Assembly: GCA_963281155.1 (NCBI GenBank)
Contig: CAUJLY010000004.1
Location: 1,674,001-1,738,000, forward strand
Origin: Rhabditophanes sp. KR3021
Lineage: Eukaryota > Nematoda > Chromadorea > Rhabditida > Alloionematidae
Length of the DNA: 64,000 nucleotides
Reading direction: 5' to 3'
Below the pieces are notes generated by a model. The model saw nothing but the letters and a program-made list of their open reading frames with translations. It made no database searches and had not been told where the DNA came from. The position numbers and the translations under genes were made by a program. Positions 22,309 through 33,348 of this stretch are shown here, in pieces; within the stretch, counting starts at the first letter, position 1; every line of letters begins with the position of its first letter.

Positions 22309-23017
22309 AGAGAAACAAATCTGCGCTTAATATTTCTTTTTTAAGATCTCATTTTACTTTGCTAAATATTATTGTTATGTATCTTTGCAATGTTTTTAAT
22401 AAATTTTTGTATTGCATAGATTGGCATGGGTCTTTATTAAGGTAGAGGAATAGTGTATATGGTTAGATCGTTCATTAGAAGGACTAGATAGTGCATCTTA
22501 TAAACAAAGAATGAGGCAAAGTATAATGGTTTTATCAAAAAAAGACTCAAAAAGGTTGGTAAATGTGTTTGTTGCAACGAAGGAATATTTTGTAAATCCT
22601 AAAAATAGACTGTCTGATATCTCAGGAAGATTAGTGGAATTATATTTCACCCACGTCTCCTTTTTTCTCCCCCCTTTTTCCTTTTGTCCCGACTCTCTAA
22701 GAAATAAATTTATTCATATACAAATTTCTATCATAGACATATTCACCTGATGGACAGGTTACTTATTATTTAAAATATAGAGAAGATAATGTAATAATGC
22801 TATAAAATAAATTAGAAACTGTTAATATGTGTGTTGTTTCCAATGTAATTTTAGCATTCTTTGCCGCTTTATCTGGATGTTATGAAAATTTGTATTAAAA
22901 CATTAACTATTTATTCAATCAAATAAAGATATTAAATGTATTTATTTTATTTTCATAGTACAGTTTAAGAAATTTTAAAATATGGACACATTTATATAGT
23001 GATAATCTGGCAAAAGT
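22309..23017. other. Spacer between convergent genes
   Basis: AATAAA at about 22399 can end the LIM-homeobox mRNA. A 79-codon ORF at 22511-22750 has no family resemblance and is not called. Confidence 0.5.
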
Positions 23018-25621
23018 TTACCCAGTATAAACTTCAGGAAGAACATTTTTGTTATTATTCTTCTCATTCCAATAGCTCGGGAAGAAAGTTTCCAACCATT
23101 GCTTAAAGAAATTAGTTACAAAAGCTAGATGTTTAGCAAATTTCAGATGTTGTCTTTTAGCGAACGGCAAATTATCTGAATCATTGTAGAGATTGAACAT
23201 TTTGCAGACATTTTCCATTGTTGGCCGTTTACCAGGATCGTACTTAACACAACTGTCTAAAATCAATCTTACATCATCAGGAACTTGAAAGAATTGTAAA
23301 GGTCTGATTAATTGTCTTTCATCAATATCTTGTCTGTTTTTCATTTTGAAATGTTTTTTTACTTTGGGAAGGGAGAGGTAATCAAAGGGTCTGACTCCAT
23401 TAGAGTAGATTTCAAAGACAACAGTACTATATGACCAGACTTCAGAGGACATGCTGAATTTTCCATTAATTGCTTCTGGGGCCATCCATCTTAAAGGTTG
23501 TTTTGCATTTTGTTTTTCTTTAATGTTTGATTGAGTGATAGATAACCCAAAGTCAGCTATCTTGCCTTCATAATTGTTCCCGAGCAAAACGTTTCGTGCG
23601 GCCAAATCTCTGTGCATTGTATCGTACGAGTGAATGTAAGCCAAACCTGCAGCAATATCCTTTGAGAGTCGATGTTTGAGATCAGACAATGAGTATTTCG
23701 TTTCATTTTTGACGTTGCTTTCAATGATTCCATACACATTATCATCAATAATTGGTCCATATCCCTTATTTTGCATTCTATTAATATATAGTTTCTTATT
23801 CTTATCCTCTGTCTCAATTTCAGCATCATTTCTTATATCTCCATTAGGATGATCGGAATTGGGCTCCATGATAGAAACAGCTGTTCTTGCAGAGTCTTGA
23901 GCAAGTTTATTTACTTCGTATCTTTCATCGTATATATCCATGATTTGTTGTTGAATTTTTTCTAGAAAGTCGATCAACGCCCCATGTGGAGCCTTTTCTA
24001 TAATGATCATAAGCGGATCTCTTTCAGCACACACACCCATCAATTTGATAACATTACGGTGATCAAAACCAGTCATAGTTGTTGCTTCTCTCAAAAAAGT
24101 AATCTTGTCATCTTCAGTAGTCTCCTTTTTGTTTTTTTTGATCAACACTTTAATGGCGACAGGAATACTTTTGGAGAAACTTCCTTTGTTCAAAATACCA
24201 TCATACACATACCCGAAATTCCCTGATCCAAGATAATCAGTTATGCGAACTTGCTCATGATTAATTTGCCAGGCATTTCTTTCAACCCACTTCTTGATGT
24301 AAATGTCCTTTTTAATAGGTTCATTATGTTCAACATGATAACGAATCAACTCCGGAATAGACTAAATTTAAATTACTAAGCCATTTTGATTCAAAATCTT
24401 ACCTCAAAACAATACTTCTTAATCCAAAAATGTCCTTTATCTCTAGTCAACAAAATAGCATGATGTGTTAATTTAGAATCAGACATAACCGTAACAATAT
24501 ACATGCAATCATGATGATCTTTGATTCTCCTGACAATAAAGCTTCCATCAACAAAAGCCATTTTTTCGGCAGATTCTCGTGTGGCATTACCATGGTAATA
24601 GGGTTCGTCACTTAGATCTCTTGGATTACAGTCTAAGTTTTTTTCAATCTTTATTAACTTGGTATTTTGGATAAAGGAAAAGTAGTCGACAAAGGCATTG
24701 TCTAGTTGGATTCCATTTATTGGCGTTGTCTTTTCTTTACTTGTGTTTCCTGAGATAGACTTTGCATTTCTTCCATTTCTTGATTTCTTCGCAACCTTGT
24801 ACACTCTTTTACCATTCTTCTTTTTCGGCATAGTTGATGTTCTGTCCTTTTGACCCATTTCTTGTTCCTTTTCAATATCTTCTATCTTTTCAAGAACACT
24901 CTTAATTTCATTTTTCTGTGACATTTTACCCATTTCAGCATCTAGAACCTCCACAATCGCCTTCTTTTCATCTTCTGTGAGTTCTACTTTGGCTGAGTTG
25001 TCTTCATTATTATCTTTCTCCGTTTCTATTGGGTTCTTTGCTAATAATCCCTTTGTTTTTCGAATCTCCGACAATTTTTTCTTTTCTTCCCCTTTAGTGT
25101 TTCCTTCTTTTGATGCTTCTCTTGAATCAAGCTTGACAATTTCCGCTGTCCCAACATTAACCACTTTCTCGACATTCTCTTTGACAGGACTTGTTAACTT
25201 AGCAGAAGTCACTTGATTTGTTTCTTTAATCGTTGTTTTGATAGGTGTATTCGGCATAGTTTTAGTATTTCTTATAGGTTCCATTTTTCCATTTTTATTC
25301 AATGGCATATTCATAATGTCGTTTAATGACAACACGGCAGATAGTTTTTGTCGTTCTTCGTGTGTACCACCTGGACCATCGTTGGTATCATTTTTCTTGA
25401 CAACTGAAGTTTTGTTATTAGAGGAACGAGGAGTTACATCTAGCTTTGCAATATCAGTATCTTCCTTCCCATTTACATTACCGTTGTTGTCTTCATCGTC
25501 TGGTGTTTTCTCAACTAAAAATGAATTACATTAGCTAATATTCAAATTTAAACTCACCACCATCCTGAACCTTTGCCTCCTTCTTCTCAGGAACACTAAT
25601 CCCATGACCTGGCTGCATCAT
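23018..25621 (-). CDS. Fer-like non-receptor tyrosine kinase (disordered N terminus, SH2, kinase with large insert)
   Basis: Three exons (25621-25558, 25514-24403, 24361-23018) encode 839 residues; introns are 43 and 41 bp. Residues 1-320 are charged and low-complexity (Lys/Glu-rich). An SH2 domain follows (about 326-415: EPYYHGNATRES, GSFIVRR with the phosphotyrosine-binding Arg, HHAILL, IPELIRYHV). The kinase domain (about 430-785) has GSGNFGYV, the VAIKV lysine, HRDLAARN, ADFGLS and WMAPEAI, so it should be active. About 90 extra residues sit between helix D and helix E (about 532-621). Nematodes have dozens of such SH2-kinase genes, many male-germline enriched, usually only ~400 residues; the long N terminus and the insert are unusual. 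No breaks. Confidence 0.88.
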
Positions 25622-26467
25622 AAACTTAATAGCTCCTACCTCAATAAATTGATGCCTAATAAAAGTTAATTGAACCCCGAAATATGCATTTCCCAAAATT
25701 GCAACTATCTTTTACGATTCTCTGATTAAAATTTTGACGCATTACCCCATAAACAACCTTTTCCCAAGAAACTATACTTTCCAATTCTAAATAACCATCA
25801 AAAATAATTCACATCAACAATTCTCCCACTACAATAAACAATTATTATGTATTTGAAACATTTGTATTATGTTAATCAAGTTAAAACAGGTCCTTTTGGA
25901 AGGAGAACTTTCAAATTAATCCTATTAAAGTGGATGTATCTTTTATTGCCAAAAAACGAGGCAAAAAATGTAAACTCGATGAGAGGTCATGTTTACAATA
26001 CTTTTTATTTTTTATAAAATTGTGTAGATGTATGTACTTGTAATTTATGTAGAGATAGGTGGTGTGTGAATATGTGATAAATCTTGTTTTTTATTTAATC
26101 TGCCACATATCAACATATTATACTTTGTTAGGGGTGTAATAGTTTGGTAGTGGTGAATGTTAGAGTGTCATCAAACAAAAAAGTAAGAATTAGTGTTAAT
26201 CGGTCCTACTTCTGCCACTGCATTTGGCTGCAAGAGGGACGGGGGTCGTGTGTTGAATGTCATCACTTTTAGTGACTAAAAGAGGAGGAATCACAACATT
26301 ATTATTTGGCCGCATACAAAAAAACGAATATATGGTTGATCATTTGAATGAGTCAATGTATGATGATGATTCAGCCTCATCTCTGCCCCTATAAATAGGC
26401 CACAAACAGAAGGAGAAGTTACTTTTAGAAGTATTCTAAAATATTTACACTATCTATTTCTAACAAC
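25622..26467. other. Divergent promoter region
   Basis: Between the minus-strand kinase and the plus-strand acidic-protein gene. It contains a good TATA box near its right end (listed separately). No ORF supported. Confidence 0.55.
26390..26397 (+). promoter_or_regulatory. TATA box
   Basis: TATAAATA in a G+C-richer context (CCCC before, GGCC after), 71 bp before the ATG at 26468. Position and context suit a core promoter with a leader of about 45 bases. Confidence 0.6.
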
Positions 26468-27015
26468 ATGAAAGCTGTTGTTTTTGGTGCTGAAGTTGAA
26501 AAGGTTAGTCTTTGATAGCAAGTTTAATAGTTATTTATGTGATATCCTTTTAGAACGAACAAGTCCTTGCCAAGGTTGCTGAGTTGAGAGGTGTTGGATT
26601 GAAGGCCGGTAAGATTAACGGAGATCAGGCTGATTACGATGTCGTTTTCGATGGAACTCAAACTAAGGAGGAGATGGCTGCTGCTTTAGGATGCGGAGTT
26701 GGATGTGTTCTTTTCATTGAAGGAGACAATATTGCCGAACAAATCGAAGCTTTGTCCACTGAGGGGTATCAAAAGATCAAGGAAGAGACTGGTGCTGATG
26801 TCGTTTGCGGTGTTGGCGAACCACAAGAACGTGTTGCTGAGGAAGACACTGCTTCTGATGAAGTCAAAGAGGAAGCTCCTGTCGATGAAGAAGTTGCCGT
26901 CGTTTCCGAACAAGCCAAAGATGTCACCCCTGTCGAGGAAGACAAAAGCGTCGTCACAGGAGAATCTCTAGAAGTCGGTGAAGTTTCCGAGAAACTCACT
27001 GAAACAACTCTTTAA
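26468..27015 (+). CDS. Unknown small acidic protein, probably highly expressed
   Basis: Two exons (26468-26503, 26554-27015) give 165 residues, starting MKAVVFGAEVEK. The first ~110 residues look globular, with a GVGLKAGKING turn and a small cysteine pair (CGVGC). The last ~55 are Glu/Val/Asp-rich (EEAPVDEEVAVVSEQ) and probably unstructured. No signal peptide or membrane segment. Codons are strongly biased (GCT, GTC, AAG, GGA), similar to the eL8 gene and unlike neighbours. With a TATA box 71 bp upstream and AATAAA at 27041-27046, this indicates strong expression. I do not recognise the family. Confidence 0.75.
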
Positions 27016-27308
27016 ACCATCATCATATTGGTCTTTATTCAATAAAAAGTGCTTGCTTGTCATATTTAGTGTTCTTATTAATCACCATCCCAAAACAAAA
27101 ATCTCAAATTATTTGTAGATGCGTTTAGTCGTCACAACTATGCCATTAAAATATAAGTATTCACTTTCAAAAGACAAATGCTTTTTTTAGAATAAAATAG
27201 CACAAATGTTAGACGTCATTTTTTATTATAAATAAATAGTTACATCAAAAATAAAATTATGTTAATTTGGGGAAGATTGTAAAAGAGTGACATATTGAGT
27301 ATTGTCAG

Positions 27309-27602
27309 TTATTCATAAGAATGACCATCGACTGTAGGGAGGATGTTTCTTTTGTGGTGGTTGGTATGAGCACGAAAACGGCGACAAATTAAAGAAATAC
27401 ATAGTGTGAAGATGAGGATCATGATTATTGGGGTGAAGATTTGGACGAAGGAGTCTTTTCGGACTAAGTCGTAGTATTCGATGGTGGGTGCAGTGATTTG
27501 TTCGGTGGTAGTTGGGGTAGGGACTGCCATGGTAGAAGTAGTAATGTTCACTTCCTGTATGATATCAGAGATAGATGAAGTTGTAGTAGTATTTAAAGCC
27601 AT
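27309..27602 (-). CDS. Small single-pass membrane protein, unknown
   Basis: 97 residues in one exon. A Thr/Ser/Pro-rich N-terminal half without a cleavable signal is followed by one hydrophobic helix (VQIFTPIIMILIFTLCISLI, about residues 52-72) and a basic Arg/His-rich tail (CRRFRAHTNHHKRN) that would be cytosolic by the positive-inside rule. The Thr-rich ectodomain could be O-glycosylated. Start in good context (GCCATGG on the coding strand). No family recognised; very small genes of this kind can be chance, but the clear topology supports a real gene. Confidence 0.55.
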   Translation of the reverse strand: MALNTTTTSSISDIIQEVNITTSTMAVPTPTTTEQITAPTIEYYDLVRKDSFVQIFTPIIMILIFTLCISLICRRFRAHTNHHKRNILPTVDGHSYE

Positions 27603-28735
27603 GGTCTGAAAAAGTTAATTTACAATTAAAATGTACAATACAATTAATTTCTCCGTGATTGGCAAGAGAAATCAATAAAGTTTCATAAGAATAAGTAAAT
27701 GGTCAATAGGTAGGAAGAGAGGTTTGTATTCATAAAATTACATTTGTCATGTATAAATATTTTCGATATGCATCCTCAGTACTAAACACAACTATTTATA
27801 TATATCAACTAACTATTGAAAGTCATTTCGTTTAGCACATCTAAAGTTTATTATTTTTGTATTAAGAAAGAAATAAAAGTATGTTTGTTGCTATAATGGT
27901 TTACATACGTGTTTTTGGTATCATTAAAAGGATTGGGTGTGATGATTGGATTGTGGATGTAGGCAAAATTGAAAAGGGAAAAAGTTAATATATAAAAATA
28001 ACAACCTGATAAATTGGCTATAGGCTTTAGAGTGTGCGTTTGAGTGGCAGAGCATGCGCGAAAGGATATCACTATAATTATTTAGTTTATAAACGCTTTG
28101 TTTAATGTAATTCCTGATTAAACGTAAATAAACACACAACAACCTGACAATCTCTTGTTTATTTATACTTATATTCTTGCCAAGAAGTAAGGACAATAAA
28201 AATTCATAATAAATAATATTAAGAACCAATTATATAGGCGCCTTTTGAGGTGTTATCTAAACAAACACTTGTAAATTTTGTTAAATTAAATTTGTCAAAA
28301 AAGTGACAAGATTAGTATGTACATAGGTTCATTTTTTATGATACAATAATATATTCTAAACATCCTCCTAAATATTCATATATACAAAGACCATCTAATT
28401 TAATTGAATGGAAATAAAATTGTCCAAATTGTTACACAAAATTTAAATTATATTGTAATGTAAACAAAAAGACTTTTAATCACAGATAAGCCAGTCTCGT
28501 GGACAAGATTGATTACTATGATAATTGGTTAATTAACCGCATTACAGATAATGTCGAACTTAATTTGTAACTTCTACCTAATTATACATATACAAATTGC
28601 CTACATTTTGGCTTTTATTTTGGATGAAAATTATATAGAGAGAAAGTGATTATTGTTGTTAGATGATATTTGTTTGTTTAAAAAATTATATTTTACACTA
28701 AATTTTATTTATTAAAATAAATTAGAAAATAATAA
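27603..28735. other. Intergenic, no gene seen
   Basis: A+T-rich. Overlapping minus-strand ORFs at 27851-28229 have ordinary non-coding composition and are not called. Confidence 0.5.
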
Positions 28736-30397
28736 TCACTTCTTGTTAAGAAGAATGTCTTTAATTTCAGCAAAGTTAAGCTGTTCCTTGGTTTCTTCTT
28801 TTAGTTCTGCTACCTCAACAACTAGATACTCTTCGAAAGCATTACCTGTTCCCTCTGTTCCATCTTCTTTCACGAATTTGAATTTGACTGAGGCAAATGA
28901 GGTCTTTGTTTGGAAGGAAACCACTTTCCAGAGTGAGGCTATTAAGGTATTAACAAAATAACGGTACTTTTTGGTGTCTCCTATGTAAGCAGAATGTAGA
29001 ATAGTATATCCACCTTTGACGAAGCATAACTTTCCATGCGACAAGTCAATGGTATGCGAGTCGAGTGCTGTGCTGAAAGGGAAAGTCATTCCATGGTGTT
29101 GAGGGAAATGTATTGCATACTCGAGGAAGAACACTAAAAATAAATTGCCCAGCATAAGCCTGTCGCCTTGTTTGTCGTCATCGAGAACTTTTAAATAGTA
29201 AGTCACTTCTTTTTGAAGGTAATTATTGTTGTGACGCCTGTAATCAGCTGTCAATTTAATTTCACCATATGCAATCAAACGTCTCTTTTCGAGTATTCTG
29301 AGTAAAAGCAAATCAAAAAAGTAAGTACCATAGACGCGTGAATCACCCACTGTTAATTGAGCCTCAGTTAGCCAAATTCTAAGTAATCTAGCTAATGGTA
29401 CGAAATTGGAATGCTGCTTTTTGACTGCATCACACAACTGAACGAACTCAACACCCAATAGATTGTCGACTGAAACAGTTATTTCCATCCCAGGAATCAA
29501 CTTTGATCTTATGCTCACAATATTGAATTTAGTTTGCTTTTCAATTTCAACACTTTCCAGAGAAGTATCTTTTTTAAGGGCCTCAGCAATCTTTTCGACC
29601 AACTCGTCCTTATTAAAAGTCTTATCTTTTTTCATTTCCATCGATGTGATGATTGTAAAATCAACAGTACTGGTTTTGATGGCCGTCAGCATAGCAACCG
29701 ACCCAACCATTATCAATTTACCATTCTTTCCAAATATGTCTTCGACTACATTTTTCAACACCTTCTGCTCGAAATTTGCAAATGCTTGGTAGTCTTTGAC
29801 TGTCAAGGAATTCTCCTTAACCAACTTCATAGCGGCGATATTTGTAGCAGTATTGTTTTTGAAGACCAAAGTACCCATAAAATCTTTAAATTCCTTTCTT
29901 GAATCAAGAACCTTTTTCATCGTCTTGTGTTTGATTGTTTCAGCATGATCAGCCATGTTCTCTAATAACTCGATGTTTTCAAAACAAGTCCCACAAACAC
30001 CCATATTTTTATTAGAATTTTTAGTTCCATAGGGAAGTTTGTGAATGTCCATAGCCTTCATCACCTCACTACACCCTCTTCCTACAAACAAAGTCTTGTC
30101 CGTATACTTCTGTTTCGTAATAAACATGGTTGCTACCTCAAGTAAAGCCGCTCTGTCGACTGTTTCTTTCCACATTTCATAAGAAAAAAAGGTTTTCTGG
30201 TCAGCTTCAAAGGTAATCTTCAAGGTGGTAATAGCATTTTCCCTGACTTTCGTTGTAATAGTTACTTTTGCCTTGTCACCAGCAAATAGTTCCATGTTAG
30301 TGTCTTCAACCTTTGGAGGGTACGTTTTTTGCAATGTCTCAACGATAGCTGTTGTTTTGTCAATTAGACCACAAGATAAATCCTTCTCTAACTTCAT
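28736..30397 (-). CDS. Divergent nucleotidyltransferase (TUTase/non-canonical poly(A) polymerase-like), probably inactive
   Basis: 553 residues in one exon. A C2H2-type zinc-finger-like motif (CGTCFENIELLENMADH, then H five residues on) lies near residue 135. The nucleotidyltransferase core follows near 230: MVGSVAMLTAIKTSTVDF, where active enzymes have GS...SDxD. Then comes a central domain (VSIRSKLIPGMEI, VDNLLGVEFVQL, PLARLLRIWLTEA) and a PAP-associated end (GDRLMLGNLFLVFFLEYA). This order is that of CID1/PUP-type uridylyltransferases. The first catalytic Asp is Thr (STVD) and the third appears as Glu (MEIT), so one of three acids remains. It is likely a pseudoenzyme or RNA-binding derivative. 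A 5' exon is possible; none was proven. Confidence 0.7.
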   Translation of the reverse strand: MKLEKDLSCGLIDKTTAIVETLQKTYPPKVEDTNMELFAGDKAKVTITTKVRENAITTLKITFEADQKTFFSYEMWKETVDRAALLEVATMFITKQKYTDKTLFVGRGCSEVMKAMDIHKLPYGTKNSNKNMGVCGTCFENIELLENMADHAETIKHKTMKKVLDSRKEFKDFMGTLVFKNNTATNIAAMKLVKENSLTVKDYQAFANFEQKVLKNVVEDIFGKNGKLIMVGSVAMLTAIKTSTVDFTIITSMEMKKDKTFNKDELVEKIAEALKKDTSLESVEIEKQTKFNIVSIRSKLIPGMEITVSVDNLLGVEFVQLCDAVKKQHSNFVPLARLLRIWLTEAQLTVGDSRVYGTYFFDLLLLRILEKRRLIAYGEIKLTADYRRHNNNYLQKEVTYYLKVLDDDKQGDRLMLGNLFLVFFLEYAIHFPQHHGMTFPFSTALDSHTIDLSHGKLCFVKGGYTILHSAYIGDTKKYRYFVNTLIASLWKVVSFQTKTSFASVKFKFVKEDGTEGTGNAFEEYLVVEVAELKEETKEQLNFAEIKDILLNKK

Positions 30398-31447
30398 TTT
30401 TCTGACCAGCAGTACCTGAAAATAACTTAACTATATCGTGTAACTTATATTAGCATTTAATGTAAAACAAATCAAATAAATACAAAACAAGACCGACAAA
30501 TCACCACAATCAAAAATCAATTGCAATGAGAAAGTAAATATTTTTTGTTGTAGAATTTCCCAGCATTAAATTTATACAAATATAATCACATTAAAATGGT
30601 TGTTATCAAAATGTTTAGTGTAATATTAGTAGATACTGGGTGTGTATATGTAATAGGAGGAATTAAAATGTATGCAACTATTTAAAGGTCGTGTCATACT
30701 TTGTATACTGGATCTTATAATTAAATTGAAAATATGAATACAAGAAGCTTGGGTTAAGGATATTTTGATCCTTAGATGTAAAAATGTGTAAAATAATAAG
30801 ACACACTTCGCAAGATTGAATAACACTTGGGAGATGTGTTGACTGATCTATACTATTGCTTATAAATAAATAGGAACGATGTAATGATTTAAGAAAATAT
30901 GTAAATATTAAGACAATATTAATACTTTAAAAAAGAAAGTAAATGCTTTCGACCATTGTTACTTGAAAAAAGGAAATAGGGCGAGGTATATACGATTTGT
31001 TCACATCTTTTTCTTATCAACGACAATAAATACGTTTGGTTAAAAGGATCTTCAAAAGTACCAAGTATATGTGGTGTACAAGAGTTTATAATTAACTGTC
31101 TATTAATACATATTATAGTGTGTTGTATATGTGCAATAATGTAATTAAAGGTTATTAAGGTCTTTGACGTCACAAACCAATTATTTCTCCGAGGGTTTAA
31201 AAAGTAAAGACGACTTTTGTTTCAAAGGTTACCGATCTAAAATATTCAGTTGATCATGGCCTTGACTTGAAATTTGTTTGCAAGATATTGCAGAAGAGAT
31301 ATACTTTTCATTTGTAATATAACAATTTATTAATTTGATAAAAAGAATTTATTATCTTAAAGCATAACAATCACAAAAACGATTTATTCAACAAAAGCAA
31401 ATGAATGAATAAAATTGCTAAAAAATAAGCATAAGTATAACTATGAT
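30398..31447. other. Intergenic, no gene seen
   Basis: A+T-rich upstream region of the nucleotidyltransferase-like gene. No coding stretch supported. Confidence 0.5.
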
Positions 31448-31624
31448 TCAATCTAATGGCGCAAATGTATATTGAAAGATTTCATCCTTTTGCTTAAGAA
31501 TATTGGCCAAACATTTGAACAATTCCCAATTAGCAATTGTTTCAGCAATAAATTTGTTTTGAAAATAAGTTGGAGCTCTATTCTGGTCGTAGAAGTTGTA
31601 CTCTCGCTCAACGAACTTTCCAAA
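31448..31624 (-). pseudogene. Unrecognised ORF fragment without start codon
   Basis: Minus-strand frame open for 58 codons to TGA (31450-31448), with convincing amino-acid order (YDQNRAPTYFQNKFIAET, NWELFKCLANILKQKDE) but preceded directly by a stop and lacking an ATG or a clear acceptor. Probably the 3' end of a lost gene; could be chance. Confidence 0.25.
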
Positions 31625-31948
31625 TCATTTATAGTCGTTTATAACAAAAAGTCTTAAACGATAAGGAATAATAAACCATGTATGTACACTTTCAACAAAT
31701 ACGACTTGAAGGTTCTTGAATTTACACACAAAAAATATAATAGGCAACTCGAATGTCGTGATTTTCAATAAATATGTATAACAAATGCATATACATTCGT
31801 AACACCAATATTTTGATACACATTTTTAAATTTTGTAATTTGTTTGACAAATGTAAATGTATTTTCCAAAGAAATGCTATGTATTCGTTGAGATATTCTA
31901 AAAGCTAATAATTTTTTGTGTTTTGTTAAGATTACCAATAGTGAGTCG
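31625..31948. other. Spacer, nothing seen
   Basis: A+T-rich, no feature supported. Confidence 0.5.
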
Positions 31949-32951
31949 ATGAAAGTTTGCGAAGACAACACTGAAATAGATGCTACAACTGGTGACTACA
32001 TTGAGTTGGACGTTGTTGGGTGGCAAGACAAGTTGGGTCTTCAATTGGAAGATGATCACAGAAACGCCGACTTATGTATCAAGGTACTGGGCACTGAAAG
32101 GGAAATTTTTGTGTTACGTGCTGAATCAAGAGTCATACCCCCTAGGAAGAACTTCTGAATATGTAAAGGCGTGGAGATGGTCGTCGACACAATCGCTGAA
32201 AACAACCGTAAAATTGTTTGTCTACGTTCCTTAGTCAAATTTGTGAACCACATCAACATTCCTTATGAAGTCTATTCCCAAGGAAATAATGGAAGCTTGA
32301 ACTTATGTAGTAACAAAGAACCTATGATTGTTCCCATCTCCAAACTTTACACCAGAACTAGGGAGTTTTTGTTCAAACCAATTGGGGATGAGTACGAGAT
32401 GAGTGAGGAAACGATTAGTTGGTACAATTTTGAGAAAGATAACAGAGCCTGGATCAAGTGAGAAGGAAAAAGCAATGTTGCTGAATTAGTTGTAATTCCA
32501 GTCCCTATTTTACCTGAACGTGGTGATCAAAGAACACAAATTTCCTACATCGTTCATATCTTCCCGATCTTGACTTTTATCAATTTGTTGCCCTTCGACA
32601 TCACTATTACCGATCATCAAAGGACTGTTATTAAAGGTGGTGAAAGTAGATGCATGAATTTGTATCATGAAACTTCTTTTGTCATTCGATTTGACTATAA
32701 TGGGGATTCTTATGATGCTGAGTGCACTTTTGAACCTTCCAAAGAATTGATTAAGGTTTTGTACTTTACTGGTCAAAAGAATCCTAAAGGTTCTGAAATT
32801 GTAAGTTGTAAATGATAAGTACATGTTTAATATATAATTTTATCTCCAGTACCTCGGCCTCCATTTCGGCAAAGAACATCACAAACAAGAAGTTTCAATC
32901 TTCTCACCCTTCTGGATAATCAACAAAACAGGAAAAGACTTAAAATATTTG
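31949..32951 (+). pseudogene. VPS13 fragment (SHR-binding region) with two in-frame TGA codons
   Basis: One reading frame runs from about 31949 to a donor at 32801 (GTAAGT), then resumes after a 49-bp intron (32850-32951) and ends at another donor (GTGAGT). The frame is continuous apart from two TGA codons (32156-32158, 32459-32461). The sequence matches VPS13 proteins around the SHR-binding domain: FINLLPFDITI, then YLGLHFGKEHHKQE and IFSPFWIINKTGKDL, the classic 'SPYWIVNKTGLPL' motif. VPS13 is a ~3000-residue lipid-transfer bridge at membrane contacts. Only about 300 residues remain and no flanking parts occur nearby. Intact intron borders show it came by DNA duplication, not by retrocopying. 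Confidence 0.75.
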
Positions 32952-33348
32952 GTGAGTTTATATAGATAACAAAAAACGTGTTGTAAAAAGTATCCTCGAA
33001 ATTAGCAGCCCGATTTTTGTTTGGTTCAAGAAATAACAACCAACATTTCAGGACATGTCTCGTAAAGCTAATAATAGCGTTACAATATATCATTGAGTAA
33101 TAACGTTATATCATTTTCCACTTTACTTGAACTATCTATTTGACACGTTCTCCAAAAAGTAGATCAAAAAAGAATAAGTATTACCCTTTATCACTGCTGT
33201 AAAAAAGGTGCCTACTTTTATTATAGTGTTTGCGTCTAGCATAATAATGTAGTTGATCTCAACATTTATTTACACTCAACTTAAAAAATCCACATTTATT
33301 AAAAACCATAATATACATAAAATTACAACAAAAATCATCAACTTATTT
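32952..33348. other. Spacer between VPS13 fragment and septin-like gene
   Basis: No further VPS13 exons recognised; nothing else seen. Confidence 0.5.

Noticed and set aside
22511..22750. 79-codon plus-strand ORF after the LIM-homeobox gene
   Set aside because: No recognisable motif, lies in a 3' spacer, ends in A+T-rich noise.
27851..28229. Overlapping minus-strand ORFs
   Set aside because: Two frames of similar length, A+T-driven residues (I, Y, N, L), no motif.
32156..32461. In-frame TGA codons as selenocysteine or recoding
   Set aside because: VPS13 proteins are not selenoproteins, no SECIS-like context was looked for successfully, and only a fragment of the gene remains; decay is simpler.
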